From Actinomycetota bacterium (GTDB taxonomy: Bacteria; Actinomycetota; Humimicrobiia; Humimicrobiales; Humimicrobiaceae), in assembly GCA_004376325.1 (NCBI GenBank), contig SOKC01000027.1, positions 1-6,597 of the forward strand: a stretch of DNA of 6,597 bases, given 5' to 3'. A program made the translations under genes and the position numbers. Under the pieces are notes generated by a model that made no database searches, was not told where the DNA came from, and was given only the letters and a program-made list of their open reading frames with translations. Shown piece after piece: positions 1-6,232 of this stretch. Every line of letters begins with the position of its first letter. Positions within the stretch are counted from its first letter, which is position 1.

Positions 1-36
1 TCCTTTCCTTATTTGTCTATCTTGCCAATGATTTTT

Positions 37-351
37 TCATTTTATGCCATAAGCATTATTATGTGGTCCTAAAGCAATAAACTTAATTGTATCATCTGTA
101 AATTTATTACAATCACTACAAGTGACTATTTCATCATCACCTTTTTTTCGACACATACTACAATATAAATAAATAATGATGAAATTCTTTCGAACCAAAC
201 AACTATAGTACCCCCTGAAGTTTCCCTTCAATGGTTCACCTAAGGCAATAGGATTTTCTATAATCATATCTACTTTCTTTTTTATTGCCTTCTTTATGGA
301 GCTAAACTTTTTTAAGGATTTTACAAAAGTATCACTGAAAAGTACATTCAT
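37..351 (-). CDS. RelE/ParE-family toxin with two CxxC pairs
   Basis: Probable toxin of a type II toxin-antitoxin pair, 104 residues. RelE/ParE-fold toxins are typically ribosome-dependent mRNA endonucleases or gyrase poisons; which applies here cannot be read from sequence. The N-terminal part (FVKSLKKF, then a lysine-rich helix and IIENP) and the middle (GEPLKGNFRGYYS, RKNFIIIYLY, then TIKFIALGPHNNAY at the end) follow the usual RelE/YafQ-like order of two helices and a beta sheet. Unusually, between the strands there are two cysteine pairs, CSMC and CSDC, separated by ten residues, which looks like a small zinc-binding knuckle. I chose the ATG at 349-351 rather than the TTG one codon earlier: it overlaps the antitoxin stop by 1 nt (TGATG), and GAGAAG lies about 7 nt upstream. 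It is the last gene of the pair; only 36 bases remain beyond it, and nothing was recognised there. Confidence 0.8.
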   Translation of the reverse strand: MNVLFSDTFVKSLKKFSSIKKAIKKKVDMIIENPIALGEPLKGNFRGYYSCLVRKNFIIIYLYCSMCRKKGDDEIVTCSDCNKFTDDTIKFIALGPHNNAYGIK

Positions 352-602
352 CAAAAGACTTCTCTATAACTTAACCACTTGACTTTACCTGATCTTATTC
401 TCGAAATAGTTTCTAAAAGACTCTTTTCAAAATCTGGATCGGACAGAATTACTTCAGTTGGATCGCCCTCTTTTACACGCTTTAAGCTTAAAATAAATTG
501 AGTAAATATTTCAGAGACAGATGTTCTCTGTTCTTCTGCATAAATTTTGGCATACTCTATTAAATCCTTATCCAATGTTATATTTATTTTACTTTTACTC
601 AT
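351..602 (-). CDS. Ribbon-helix-helix-type antitoxin (DUF6364-like)
   Basis: Probable antitoxin, 83 residues, first gene of the toxin-antitoxin pair. The N-terminus (KINITLDKDLIEYAKIYAEE, then TSVSEIFTQFI) has the pattern of a ribbon-helix-helix DNA-binding domain: a short beta strand followed by two helices. It resembles DUF6364-type antitoxins. The charged C-terminal part, ending GKVKWLSYREVF, is where such antitoxins usually wrap the toxin. The start is the ATG at 600-602, with AAAGGA about 8 nt upstream. An in-frame ATG three codons earlier (609-611) lies on top of that ribosome-binding site and is less likely. The stop overlaps the toxin ATG by 1 nt, so the two are translationally coupled. 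A strong promoter lies just upstream, and autorepression by the antitoxin is expected by analogy with the family. Family assignment is from pattern, not a search. Confidence 0.8.
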   Translation of the reverse strand: MSKSKINITLDKDLIEYAKIYAEEQRTSVSEIFTQFILSLKRVKEGDPTEVILSDPDFEKSLLETISRIRSGKVKWLSYREVF

Positions 603-632
603 TATGACCATCCTTTAATTTACTCTCATAAT
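601..632 (-). promoter_or_regulatory. 7-bp inverted repeat, possible antitoxin operator
   Basis: ATTATGA at 601-607 and its exact reverse complement TCATAAT at 626-632 flank an 18-nt spacer. One arm overlaps the -10 box of the toxin-antitoxin promoter and the other overlaps the antitoxin start codon. The outer arm lies at or upstream of the predicted transcription start, so an RNA hairpin is unlikely and a DNA operator for the antitoxin is the better guess. In AT-rich DNA a 7-bp repeat can occur by chance. Confidence 0.3.
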
Positions 633-658
633 ATACGCCTTTTATGCACTTCTGTCAA
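630..658 (-). promoter_or_regulatory. Sigma-A-type promoter of the toxin-antitoxin pair
   Basis: On the minus strand, a perfect -35 box TTGACA (658-653) is followed by a 17-nt spacer and a -10 box TATATT (635-630). This is nearly consensus with ideal spacing. Transcription would begin around 622-624, about 20 nt before the antitoxin ATG. It makes the pair a separate transcription unit from ogt upstream. Confidence 0.8.
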
Positions 659-761
659 TGCCTTTAACCAGTCACCTCAACTTATTGAATTCTCACAAAA
701 TCCTGCATTCATTTAAATAATTTTTTATAAAGAATGATTTAATATTAAAATATTTAACAAT

Positions 762-1334
762 CTACGAGGCTATGATATTTGCCAAATAATCATTGAATCT
801 AGTATCCGGTGGTGGGCTTTTCTCCAGGCTGAGCAGAAATTTTTTTACCTTCTTTCCTCCTCCAAATTCACCTGGAGCGCCATCGCTCCTTATAATTCTA
901 TGGCATGGCACAATTAACATTACCGGATTCTTTTTTAATGCTGAGCCTGCTGCCCTCCAGGCTTTCCTATAACCTGTAAGCGCGGCCAACTTCCTGTAGC
1001 TTATAGTTTTTCCGTACGGTATGGAGAGAGCTACATTCCATATTTTTTTTTGGAACTGTGTTCCCGCCAGGAACTCGACTTTAAAATCCAGGCTTTTTAT
1101 CTTACCATTCAGGTACCGGTCAATTTTATTCTCAATATCTTTTGATTCTTTACTGATGAAAGAAAAACTGTCTGAATCCCTGCAATTATCCTTAATCTTT
1201 TCAATATATTTCCGGAAAGTCTCTTTTTTATTCCCCAGGAATAAAACTGTTATTCCGCAAGCTCTGTTCTCCCATAGACAATAAAGTACGCCTGTTTTTG
1301 TCCTAAATTCAGTTTTATTGATATATCTTGTCAT
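762..1334 (-). CDS. ogt: Methylated-DNA--[protein]-cysteine S-methyltransferase (Ogt/MGMT)
   Basis: Suicidal DNA repair protein of 190 residues that moves the alkyl group from O6-alkylguanine (and O4-alkylthymine) onto its own cysteine. Residues 1-90 form the variable N-terminal ribonuclease-H-like domain. The conserved C-terminal domain runs from about 91 (TQFQKKIWN) to 170. It contains the winged-helix DNA-binding segment (ISYRKLAALTG, then AWRAAGSALKKNP, with Arg127 at the arginine-finger position) and the active site IVPCHRIIRSDG with Cys144 as acceptor. GEFGGG follows, as in the family. Length is slightly above the usual 150-180 because of a tail after residue 171. No clear ribosome-binding site precedes the ATG. 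It follows the DUF6485-like gene by 42 nt and may be co-transcribed with it. No independent promoter or strong terminator is visible. Confidence 0.95.
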   Translation of the reverse strand: MTRYINKTEFRTKTGVLYCLWENRACGITVLFLGNKKETFRKYIEKIKDNCRDSDSFSFISKESKDIENKIDRYLNGKIKSLDFKVEFLAGTQFQKKIWNVALSIPYGKTISYRKLAALTGYRKAWRAAGSALKKNPVMLIVPCHRIIRSDGAPGEFGGGKKVKKFLLSLEKSPPPDTRFNDYLANIIAS

Positions 1335-1376
1335 TTACGATTAACTTAAAAACTGGCTATGCCGGTTAAACCGTAC

Positions 1377-1568
1377 CTAGCTATTTAATCTAATGAAGTG
1401 TTCAATAGACCTGTCGTAGGTCCTCTCAGCTCTCTGGTCAAAATAGCAGGCCGGAAGCTCGCCAGATTGCCTGTGATAAGCTATACACTCACAACAAATA
1501 CCCTTTCTTGAGCAGGACTCATAAGTACAGTTACAACTTTCTAAATTTCTTTCTTTATTACATTCCAT
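1377..1568 (-). CDS. Small eight-cysteine protein, DUF6485-like
   Basis: A 63-residue soluble protein of unknown function with eight cysteines (3, 12, 14, 19, 25, 26, 28, 41) and His32, arranged as CNC, CSRKGICCEC and PACYF. This suggests one or two zinc sites or a small Fe-S site. The pattern CNCTY, CCECIAYHR, GELPACYF, TYDRSIEHFI matches the DUF6485 family of anaerobic Firmicutes as I remember it. I chose the ATG at 1566-1568, with AAAGGA about 9 nt upstream. A TTG at 1602-1604 would add 12 residues that look like translated leader, since they contain the ribosome-binding sites. It lies 106 nt after cobO and 42 nt before ogt on the same strand. No signal peptide or membrane segment is seen, and nothing links it to B12 beyond position. 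Confidence 0.85.
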   Translation of the reverse strand: MECNKERNLESCNCTYESCSRKGICCECIAYHRQSGELPACYFDQRAERTYDRSIEHFIRLNS

Positions 1569-1674
1569 TCCAATGATTCCTTTCCCTAATCTTTCCTTAA
1601 TCAAGTTAAATTTTATTAAAATCTGGTTCTACTTTTCACTTATAGTACTTTAAAATTCAACCAGCTTGCAGTAA

Positions 1675-2259
1675 TCAGTATTCAATCCCCTTTCTAGCCT
1701 TTATACCATTACTGAAAGCATGTTTTACCTCTTTCATTTCAGTTACCGTATCAGCAATATCTACTAATTTATGGTGAGCATTCCTGCCTGTCAGCACTAT
1801 AGAAATCTCTTTAGGCTTATTTTTTATAAGGTCCACTACATCCTCCACACTTAAAAGCCCGTAATCAATTAGATTATTTATCTCGTCTAAAATAACCATA
1901 TCGTACTTACTGCTGTAAATCTTCTCCCGGGCATACCTAAAAGATTCTATAGCATTATCTATCTGCTGGCTCGTAGGTTGCAGCTTGCCATTTTTAAATT
2001 TTATAAATCCTCTGCCCAGCTGTTCAATCTCAATTAGGGGTTTTAATTTTTCCATAATTTTAGCCTCGCCAGTTTTCCAGGGCCCCTTAATAAACTGCAG
2101 GACCAAAACCCTAAAATTATGACCTGCTGCTCTCAGTGCAAGACCAAGTGCTGCTGTTGTCTTTCCCTTGCCGTTGCCTGTATTTATCAGTACCAGACCT
2201 TTTTTAGAATCTTTCTTATAGATATTTTGCGAACAATTATTTTTTTTCTCTAAATCCAT
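1675..2259 (-). CDS. cobO: Corrinoid adenosyltransferase, CobO/BtuR (CobA) type
   Basis: ATP:cob(I)yrinic acid a,c-diamide/corrinoid adenosyltransferase, 194 residues, cytoplasmic. It transfers the 5'-deoxyadenosyl group of ATP to the reduced cobalt of imported or newly made corrinoids. Visible hallmarks are the P-loop GNGKGKTT at 28-35, right after the KGLVLINT strand; QFIKGPWKTGE at 55-65; LGRGF at 81-85; the Walker B-like VILDE at 122-126; VLTGRNAHHKL at 155-165; and the family ending GIKARKGIEY at 185-194. Length is typical. The start ATG has AAAGG about 10 nt upstream. It is the last B12 gene of the cluster in transcription order and is separated from the BtuD-type gene by a decayed cobQ remnant. 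Its product would adenosylate cobinamide brought in by the transporter so that CobU and CobS can use it. Confidence 0.95.
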   Translation of the reverse strand: MDLEKKNNCSQNIYKKDSKKGLVLINTGNGKGKTTAALGLALRAAGHNFRVLVLQFIKGPWKTGEAKIMEKLKPLIEIEQLGRGFIKFKNGKLQPTSQQIDNAIESFRYAREKIYSSKYDMVILDEINNLIDYGLLSVEDVVDLIKNKPKEISIVLTGRNAHHKLVDIADTVTEMKEVKHAFSNGIKARKGIEY

Positions 2260-2290
2260 TTCCGGTTAACCTTTGCTAATATTTTAATTT

Positions 2291-2421
2291 TATTATAACC
2301 CATACCTTATGATTTTATAAAACAATTCCATATCCATATTTTCTCTTAAAAACATCCGCTAGCCTTGCCCACATGTCAGCGCCCTGTATCATTATGGATT
2401 TTGACCTGCTCTTTATCTCAT
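2291..2421 (-). pseudogene. cobQ: Decayed 5' remnant of cobQ (cobyric acid synthase)
   Basis: Between the BtuD-type gene and cobO, minus-strand codons 2401-2381 read KSIMIQG, the strand-plus-P-loop start typical of CobQ (usual pattern KSIMIQGTxSxVGKS...LCRIFK..GY.VAPFK.QNM). Shifted by one frame, 2375-2364 read HVGK, the rest of that P-loop. Back in the first frame, 2350-2330 read FKRKYGY, at the place of CobQ's RIFKxDGY. The pieces are in the right order but separated by small deletions and frame changes. The reading ends at a TAA at 2317-2315. Beyond that only a faint trace of the KSQNM segment (around 2310-2290) is visible, and the remaining roughly 450 codons are absent. No intact start with a ribosome-binding site exists. 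I infer a cobQ gene lost by internal deletion. The match is from memory of the family, so confidence is moderate. Confidence 0.55.
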
Positions 2422-2426
2422 TGTAA

Positions 2427-3683
2427 TTACAAACGTCTGAGTACCTGATTTTCCGACTTAACTACAATTGCACCATCCCTTATTATTCTTCTGTAAAGCT
2501 TTTCTGCTTTTCCACCGGTATGATCTCTTTCCCTTATGTTTTTTTCATCTATTACTATCACTTTTTTCCCTGAACTGATTGCTTCTTTTACAGATACCAG
2601 ATTTGAAAAATTGCCGAAGCCGAACTCCACTGCAGGGAGGATTATCACATCGCTTGATTTAATAAATTCAATGTTCTTATTCTGTGAAACAAAACTAATA
2701 GGTGAAAAAGGTGCCTCGGTTACATAAGGGATTTTCAGCATCTGAGCAGTATCAAGATCTGTATCCAGAGTATTTATAACTCCGCAGGATACCGTATAAC
2801 CCCTGCTGTGGAGTAAATTCATTACCGGTGATGCAGCTCCGCCGCCGCCAATTATATGAACTCTTAAATATTTGTTTGCTTTCTGGCTGGAAATACCCAA
2901 ATCAACACCCGGATTAAAAACCGGACTAACGTAAATTTTTTTAGTTACAGGATTTCTTCCTACAAATACATCACTTCCAAATACACTTTTTATACTTTCC
3001 CTGCTAATAATATCTTCTCCACTGCCTAAATTAAAAATCCTGCCTTCTTTTAAGAGCATTATTCTTTTGCTATTTTGTAGAGCAAGATTTATATCATGAA
3101 AAATTGCAATTATGGTCTTTTTTTCTTTTCTGTTTAAGCTTAGAAACAAATTCATAAATTCAATCTGGAAATTTATATCAAGATGAGAAGTGGGCTCATC
3201 CAGAAGCAATATAGAGCTATCCTGGGCTAGAGCTTGAGCCATAACTACTCGCTGCTTCTCACCGCCTGACAGTTCTGTAAACTTTCTATTGGCAAATGGT
3301 AATATTTTAGTCTTTTCCATGGCTCCCCTGACTACATCAAAATCTTCTTTTTCTTCCGTTCCAAATCTTGAAATGTATGGGTGCCTTCCCATCATAACCA
3401 TCTCCGCTACAGTAAAGCTAAATCCAGGATTGGTATACTGTGGCACCACAGCCACCATTTTTGCAATATCTTTTGGATTTAACTCCTTTATATCCCTTCC
3501 ACCGACTTCAATTTCACCTTCATATCCTATTAGAACCTTGCTTATAAGATTTACCAGAGTGCTTTTACCTGATCCATTTGGACCGAGGATTGAGATAAAA
3601 TCTTCTTTCTCCACATTAAAACTTATATTATCCAGAACTTTTCTCTGATTATAAGAAAAATCTAAATTTTTAACCGTAATCAT
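2427..3683 (-). CDS. btuD: BtuD-type corrinoid/iron-complex ABC ATPase with extra C-terminal domain
   Basis: ATP-hydrolysing subunit of the corrinoid importer, 418 residues. Residues about 1-250 are a complete FepC/BtuD-class ATPase: Walker A GPNGSGKST at 34-42, Q-loop Gln82 (VVPQYT), FTVAEMVMMGRHP at 90-102, signature LSGGEKQR at 138-145, Walker B ILLLDEP at 158-164, H-loop His196 (IFHDIN). The usual subunit is about 250-270 residues. This one carries a further domain at about 273-418, opening RVHIIGGGGAASPV, with APFSPI, GFGNFSNL and ERDHTGG motifs and alternating strands and helices like a Rossmann fold. I recall similar tails on Firmicute paralogues; their role is unknown to me. The start is the ATG at 3681-3683, where family similarity begins and GGAAAG lies 6 nt upstream. 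An ATG six codons earlier (3701) is possible. It follows the permease by 37 nt (19 nt with the earlier start). Confidence 0.9.
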   Translation of the reverse strand: MITVKNLDFSYNQRKVLDNISFNVEKEDFISILGPNGSGKSTLVNLISKVLIGYEGEIEVGGRDIKELNPKDIAKMVAVVPQYTNPGFSFTVAEMVMMGRHPYISRFGTEEKEDFDVVRGAMEKTKILPFANRKFTELSGGEKQRVVMAQALAQDSSILLLDEPTSHLDINFQIEFMNLFLSLNRKEKKTIIAIFHDINLALQNSKRIMLLKEGRIFNLGSGEDIISRESIKSVFGSDVFVGRNPVTKKIYVSPVFNPGVDLGISSQKANKYLRVHIIGGGGAASPVMNLLHSRGYTVSCGVINTLDTDLDTAQMLKIPYVTEAPFSPISFVSQNKNIEFIKSSDVIILPAVEFGFGNFSNLVSVKEAISSGKKVIVIDEKNIRERDHTGGKAEKLYRRIIRDGAIVVKSENQVLRRL

Positions 3684-3720
3684 GTTTCTCTTTCCGCTCA
3701 TCTCATCTAAATTAACCTGT

Positions 3721-4764
3721 TTAAAAAACCTGTTTTTTTGACTTTACCAAAAGATACAGGAAAAACGGAACCCCTACAATTGAAGTTATAATCCCTACCG
3801 GAATTTCCCTGGGCATAAGAATAGTTCTGGCTAAAGTATCTGACATAAGCAGAACTATTCCCCCCGCTACAGCAGAAGTTGGATATAAAATTTTATGGTC
3901 GGGTCCCACAATCAACCTTAAAATATGCGGAGTGACAAGGCCCACAAATCCTATAATTCCACTAACAGAAACAGCTAAGGCAGCTATAAGTGAAGCCATT
4001 ATCAGCAGTATTTTTTTAACTCTTTCTGTTTGAACTCCTAACTGCGCTGCTCTTTCATCTCCCAGGGATATGATATTTAAATCTCTCATATAAAATCCAG
4101 AAATTATAATAAGCACCACTACCATAGGAGCTATAATATTAAACTTATACCATGATGCAGCGGTTAAGCCACCCATAATCCAAAAAATTATCTTTGTCAG
4201 ATCATGAGTCCTAAATATCATGATAAACGAGGTCATTGCACTTAACATAGCGCTAAGGGCAATGCCAGAGAGAAGTAGTGTAGTTACTGAAACCTTCCCC
4301 CTGGCGCTGGAGATGCTGTAGACCAAAAATGTAGTGGCCAGCGCCCCGAGCAGGGCAAAAATAGTGATAGTAGAAATACCCAGTAGACCAACACCGGTAA
4401 TAAACACCAGCCCTATAGTTGCTCCAAAAGCTGCTCCTGCGGAGACCCCGATCACAAAAGGATCTGCCATAGGGTTTCTAAACAGCCCCTGAAAAATAAC
4501 CCCTGCGCTGGCCAGAGCTATACCTACAAATATGGACAAGAATATCCTGGGCAGCCTTATCTGTGAAATAATTACAATTTCCTGAGGATTTAGATCTTCA
4601 ACATTAATAAAATAATTAACCCCTGGAATAAAACTAGCTATAATCAAGCCGGTATCTTTTAAGCTTACTTTCGCAGCTCCTATTGAAGCAGCAACTATAA
4701 TAAGCACTATTAATATTATTAGCAGTATTATTGTATGCTTTATAGTTTTTCTTCCGGTTCCCAT
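3721..4764 (-). CDS. btuC: BtuC/FecCD-family permease of the corrinoid importer
   Basis: Inner-membrane permease of a type II ABC importer, 347 residues, expected to form a homodimer with two BtuD-type ATPases and to accept corrinoid from the btuF product. About ten hydrophobic helices are visible, the first at residues 10-28. FecCD hallmarks are IRLPRIF at 69-75, GVIFQGLFRNPMADPF at 88-103, GVSAGAAFGA at 106-115, GDERAAQLGV at 235-244, GFVGLVTPH at 272-280 (the loop contacting the ATPase), and PREIPVGIITSIVGVPFFLYLL at 318-339. Length matches the family (about 330-350). Substrate is assigned from the cobU/cobS/cobO neighbours, because iron-siderophore and cobalamin permeases are hard to tell apart by sequence. 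The gene starts 6 nt after cobS with no visible Shine-Dalgarno sequence, so it probably depends on coupling to cobS translation. Confidence 0.92.
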   Translation of the reverse strand: MGTGRKTIKHTIILLIILIVLIIVAASIGAAKVSLKDTGLIIASFIPGVNYFINVEDLNPQEIVIISQIRLPRIFLSIFVGIALASAGVIFQGLFRNPMADPFVIGVSAGAAFGATIGLVFITGVGLLGISTITIFALLGALATTFLVYSISSARGKVSVTTLLLSGIALSAMLSAMTSFIMIFRTHDLTKIIFWIMGGLTAASWYKFNIIAPMVVVLIIISGFYMRDLNIISLGDERAAQLGVQTERVKKILLIMASLIAALAVSVSGIIGFVGLVTPHILRLIVGPDHKILYPTSAVAGGIVLLMSDTLARTILMPREIPVGIITSIVGVPFFLYLLVKSKKQVF

Positions 4765-4770
4765 TAAAAT

Positions 4771-5631
4771 TTATATAAAAAAAGTAAATACTAAATAATT
4801 TATAAATAAAAACAGTAGTTCAGTAGTCTCACTTACTCCACCTATGATATCTCCGGTTATTCCCCCGATTCTCCTGGTAAAAAACCAGCTTAAAGGCAAT
4901 AAAAGTAAAAATAAGGCAGCAGTAACCAGTAGAGCTTTAGCTAAGATAAATAGTATTAAATAAAAACTTTCTAAATTATTTAAAAAACTGAAACTGCCTA
5001 CCCCACTTCCAGTAGAGTATCCAAAAAATGTATATAAAACTAAAAATAATAAGAATAAATATATACTTGAGATATAAAGATTCTTTCTTTTATTTTTATT
5101 ATCTGTAAATATTTTGGCCAGACTACTGCTGCCTCGAGCATTTTTATACCTGCCAACCAAATAAACCATGCTCCATCTCCCGAATGCGGGCATAAAGATG
5201 ATTGTTAAATAAAAAACTAAAACATGCCCTAAATTAATACTGGCTAAATAATAGACTATAGAAATCTTTAGAAGCAGCAAAAAAACTATGGATAAAACTC
5301 CATATGCCCCCATATCACTTTTTTTCATAATCTCTAAAATCTTATTCTTATCACTCCTGCCGGAAAAAGTGCCGTCAAACATATCACCCAGGCCATCAAG
5401 ATGAGCTCCACCGGATAGGAAAACTTCCAATCCAATAAGTAAAATTACAGATAAAAATACCGGAAATATAAAACTTGCCACAAAATAAAACAAAGATAAT
5501 ATTATACCAATGACCAATCCGGCTAGTGGAAAATAAACCATAGAGTCAGCTAACTGTTCTTTTTTTAATATATATTTTTTTGGAATTTTTAGAATGGTCA
5601 GAAATCCCAAAGCATTGATAAACTTGCTCAT
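4771..5631 (-). CDS. cobS: Adenosylcobinamide-GDP ribazoletransferase (cobalamin synthase)
   Basis: Integral membrane enzyme, 286 residues, that joins adenosylcobinamide-GDP to alpha-ribazole or its 5'-phosphate, the last assembly step of the nucleotide loop. The metal-binding/catalytic motif GGAHLDGLGDMFDG is at 74-87, followed by SGRSDKNKILEIMKKSDMGAYG at 90-111. MPAFGRWSMVY is at 147-157 and the conserved GGITGDIIGG at 256-265 near the C-terminus. Several hydrophobic helices (about 36-72, 112-130, 137-150, 186-205, 223-250, 270-286) fit the family. It is longer than the common 245-260, with extra residues around 165-222. The ATG overlaps the cobU stop by 1 nt (TAATG) and has AAAGG 8 nt upstream inside cobU, showing tight coupling. 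A CobT or other alpha-ribazole source is not in this window. Confidence 0.95.
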   Translation of the reverse strand: MSKFINALGFLTILKIPKKYILKKEQLADSMVYFPLAGLVIGIILSLFYFVASFIFPVFLSVILLIGLEVFLSGGAHLDGLGDMFDGTFSGRSDKNKILEIMKKSDMGAYGVLSIVFLLLLKISIVYYLASINLGHVLVFYLTIIFMPAFGRWSMVYLVGRYKNARGSSSLAKIFTDNKNKRKNLYISSIYLFLLFLVLYTFFGYSTGSGVGSFSFLNNLESFYLILFILAKALLVTAALFLLLLPLSWFFTRRIGGITGDIIGGVSETTELLFLFINYLVFTFFI

Positions 5632-6212
5632 TATTTTAACCTTTGTTTCAGTCCTGCTATAAAAAGATAAACTTCATCTGAAGCTTCTGCTATCTTTTTG
5701 TTTACAACACCCATTAAGTCCCTGAAAATTCTTCCAAGGGGAAAAGCGGGAACAACTCCAAGGCCAATTTCATTTGAAATAATTATTACATTTAACTTAC
5801 TTTTTTCCAGTTCTTCCAGGAGAGATTTAAAAAATGATATGACTTCCATATCTAGTGCTTTTTCAACTTCATTTCTTATAATTTCAGTAGAGTCCAATTT
5901 ATAGTTATGAATGATTCTAAACAGCAAGTTAGTTATGCAATCAATAATTACAGTGTTGATATTTTCTTTGGAGATACTTTTTATAATTTTTTTTATACCT
6001 TGCTTGTCTATATTTTTGTCAGCAATTTCATAGGTTTTCCAGTTTTTTGGCCTTCTTTTTCTATGACACAGAATTCTTTTTTCCATTTCTTCATCGGTGA
6101 TCTTTGAGGTAGCAATATATGCTACTCTACCATAAAGGGACTTTGCCAGTTCCTCTCCGTAACTGCTTTTTCCACTTCTCGCTCCGCCAATGAGAAAATA
6201 AATTCTTGCCAA
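5631..6212 (-). CDS. cobU: Adenosylcobinamide kinase / adenosylcobinamide-phosphate guanylyltransferase
   Basis: Cytoplasmic bifunctional enzyme, 193 residues, that phosphorylates adenosylcobinamide and then transfers GMP from GTP to give adenosylcobinamide-GDP, the CobS substrate. It shows P-loop GGARSGKS at 9-16; AYIATSKITDEEMEKRI at 31-47; His50 in CHRKRRP, the position of the guanylylated histidine; VIIDCITNLL at 88-97; the SNEIGLGVVP motif at 146-155; and GRIFRDLMGVVNKKIA at 160-175. Length fits the family (about 180-195). The start codon is TTG (6212-6210), supported by GAGGAG 4 nt upstream and by the family start aligning at RIYFLIGGARSGKS. No ATG is available upstream in frame. It is 95 nt from btuF, a gap occupied by a strong inverted repeat, and overlaps cobS by 1 nt. 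Confidence 0.95.
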   Translation of the reverse strand: MARIYFLIGGARSGKSSYGEELAKSLYGRVAYIATSKITDEEMEKRILCHRKRRPKNWKTYEIADKNIDKQGIKKIIKSISKENINTVIIDCITNLLFRIIHNYKLDSTEIIRNEVEKALDMEVISFFKSLLEELEKSKLNVIIISNEIGLGVVPAFPLGRIFRDLMGVVNKKIAEASDEVYLFIAGLKQRLK

Positions 6213-6216
6213 AAAA

Positions 6217-6222
6217 CTCCTC
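6217..6222 (-). promoter_or_regulatory. Ribosome-binding site fixing the cobU TTG start
   Basis: GAGGAG on the minus strand lies 4 nt before TTG at 6212-6210. It is the only good Shine-Dalgarno sequence in the btuF-cobU gap and decides the non-ATG start. It lies 10 nt downstream of the hairpin stem and is not sequestered by it. Confidence 0.7.
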
Positions 6223-6232
6223 TTTTTCTAAT

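Noticed and set aside
720..761. AT-only palindromes (such as TTTAATATTAAA) downstream of ogt
   Set aside because: Pure A/T palindromes are expected in this composition, with no G-C stem and no clear terminator form.
1362..1373. CGGTTAAACCG palindrome between the DUF6485-like gene and ogt, followed by a T run on the minus strand
   Set aside because: The palindrome leaves only a 3-bp G-C stem once a minimal loop is allowed, and the T run is separated from it by more than 10 nt.
1623..1664. CTGGTT/AACCAG inverted repeat after cobO, as a terminator
   Set aside because: Only a 6-bp stem with a 30-nt loop and a weak, interrupted T tract after it. Not convincing as an intrinsic terminator.
2536..3648. 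Plus-strand open frames within the BtuD-type ATPase gene, and similar ones within ogt and cobU
   Set aside because: They lie antisense to well-conserved genes, lack ribosome-binding sites and resemble no protein family.
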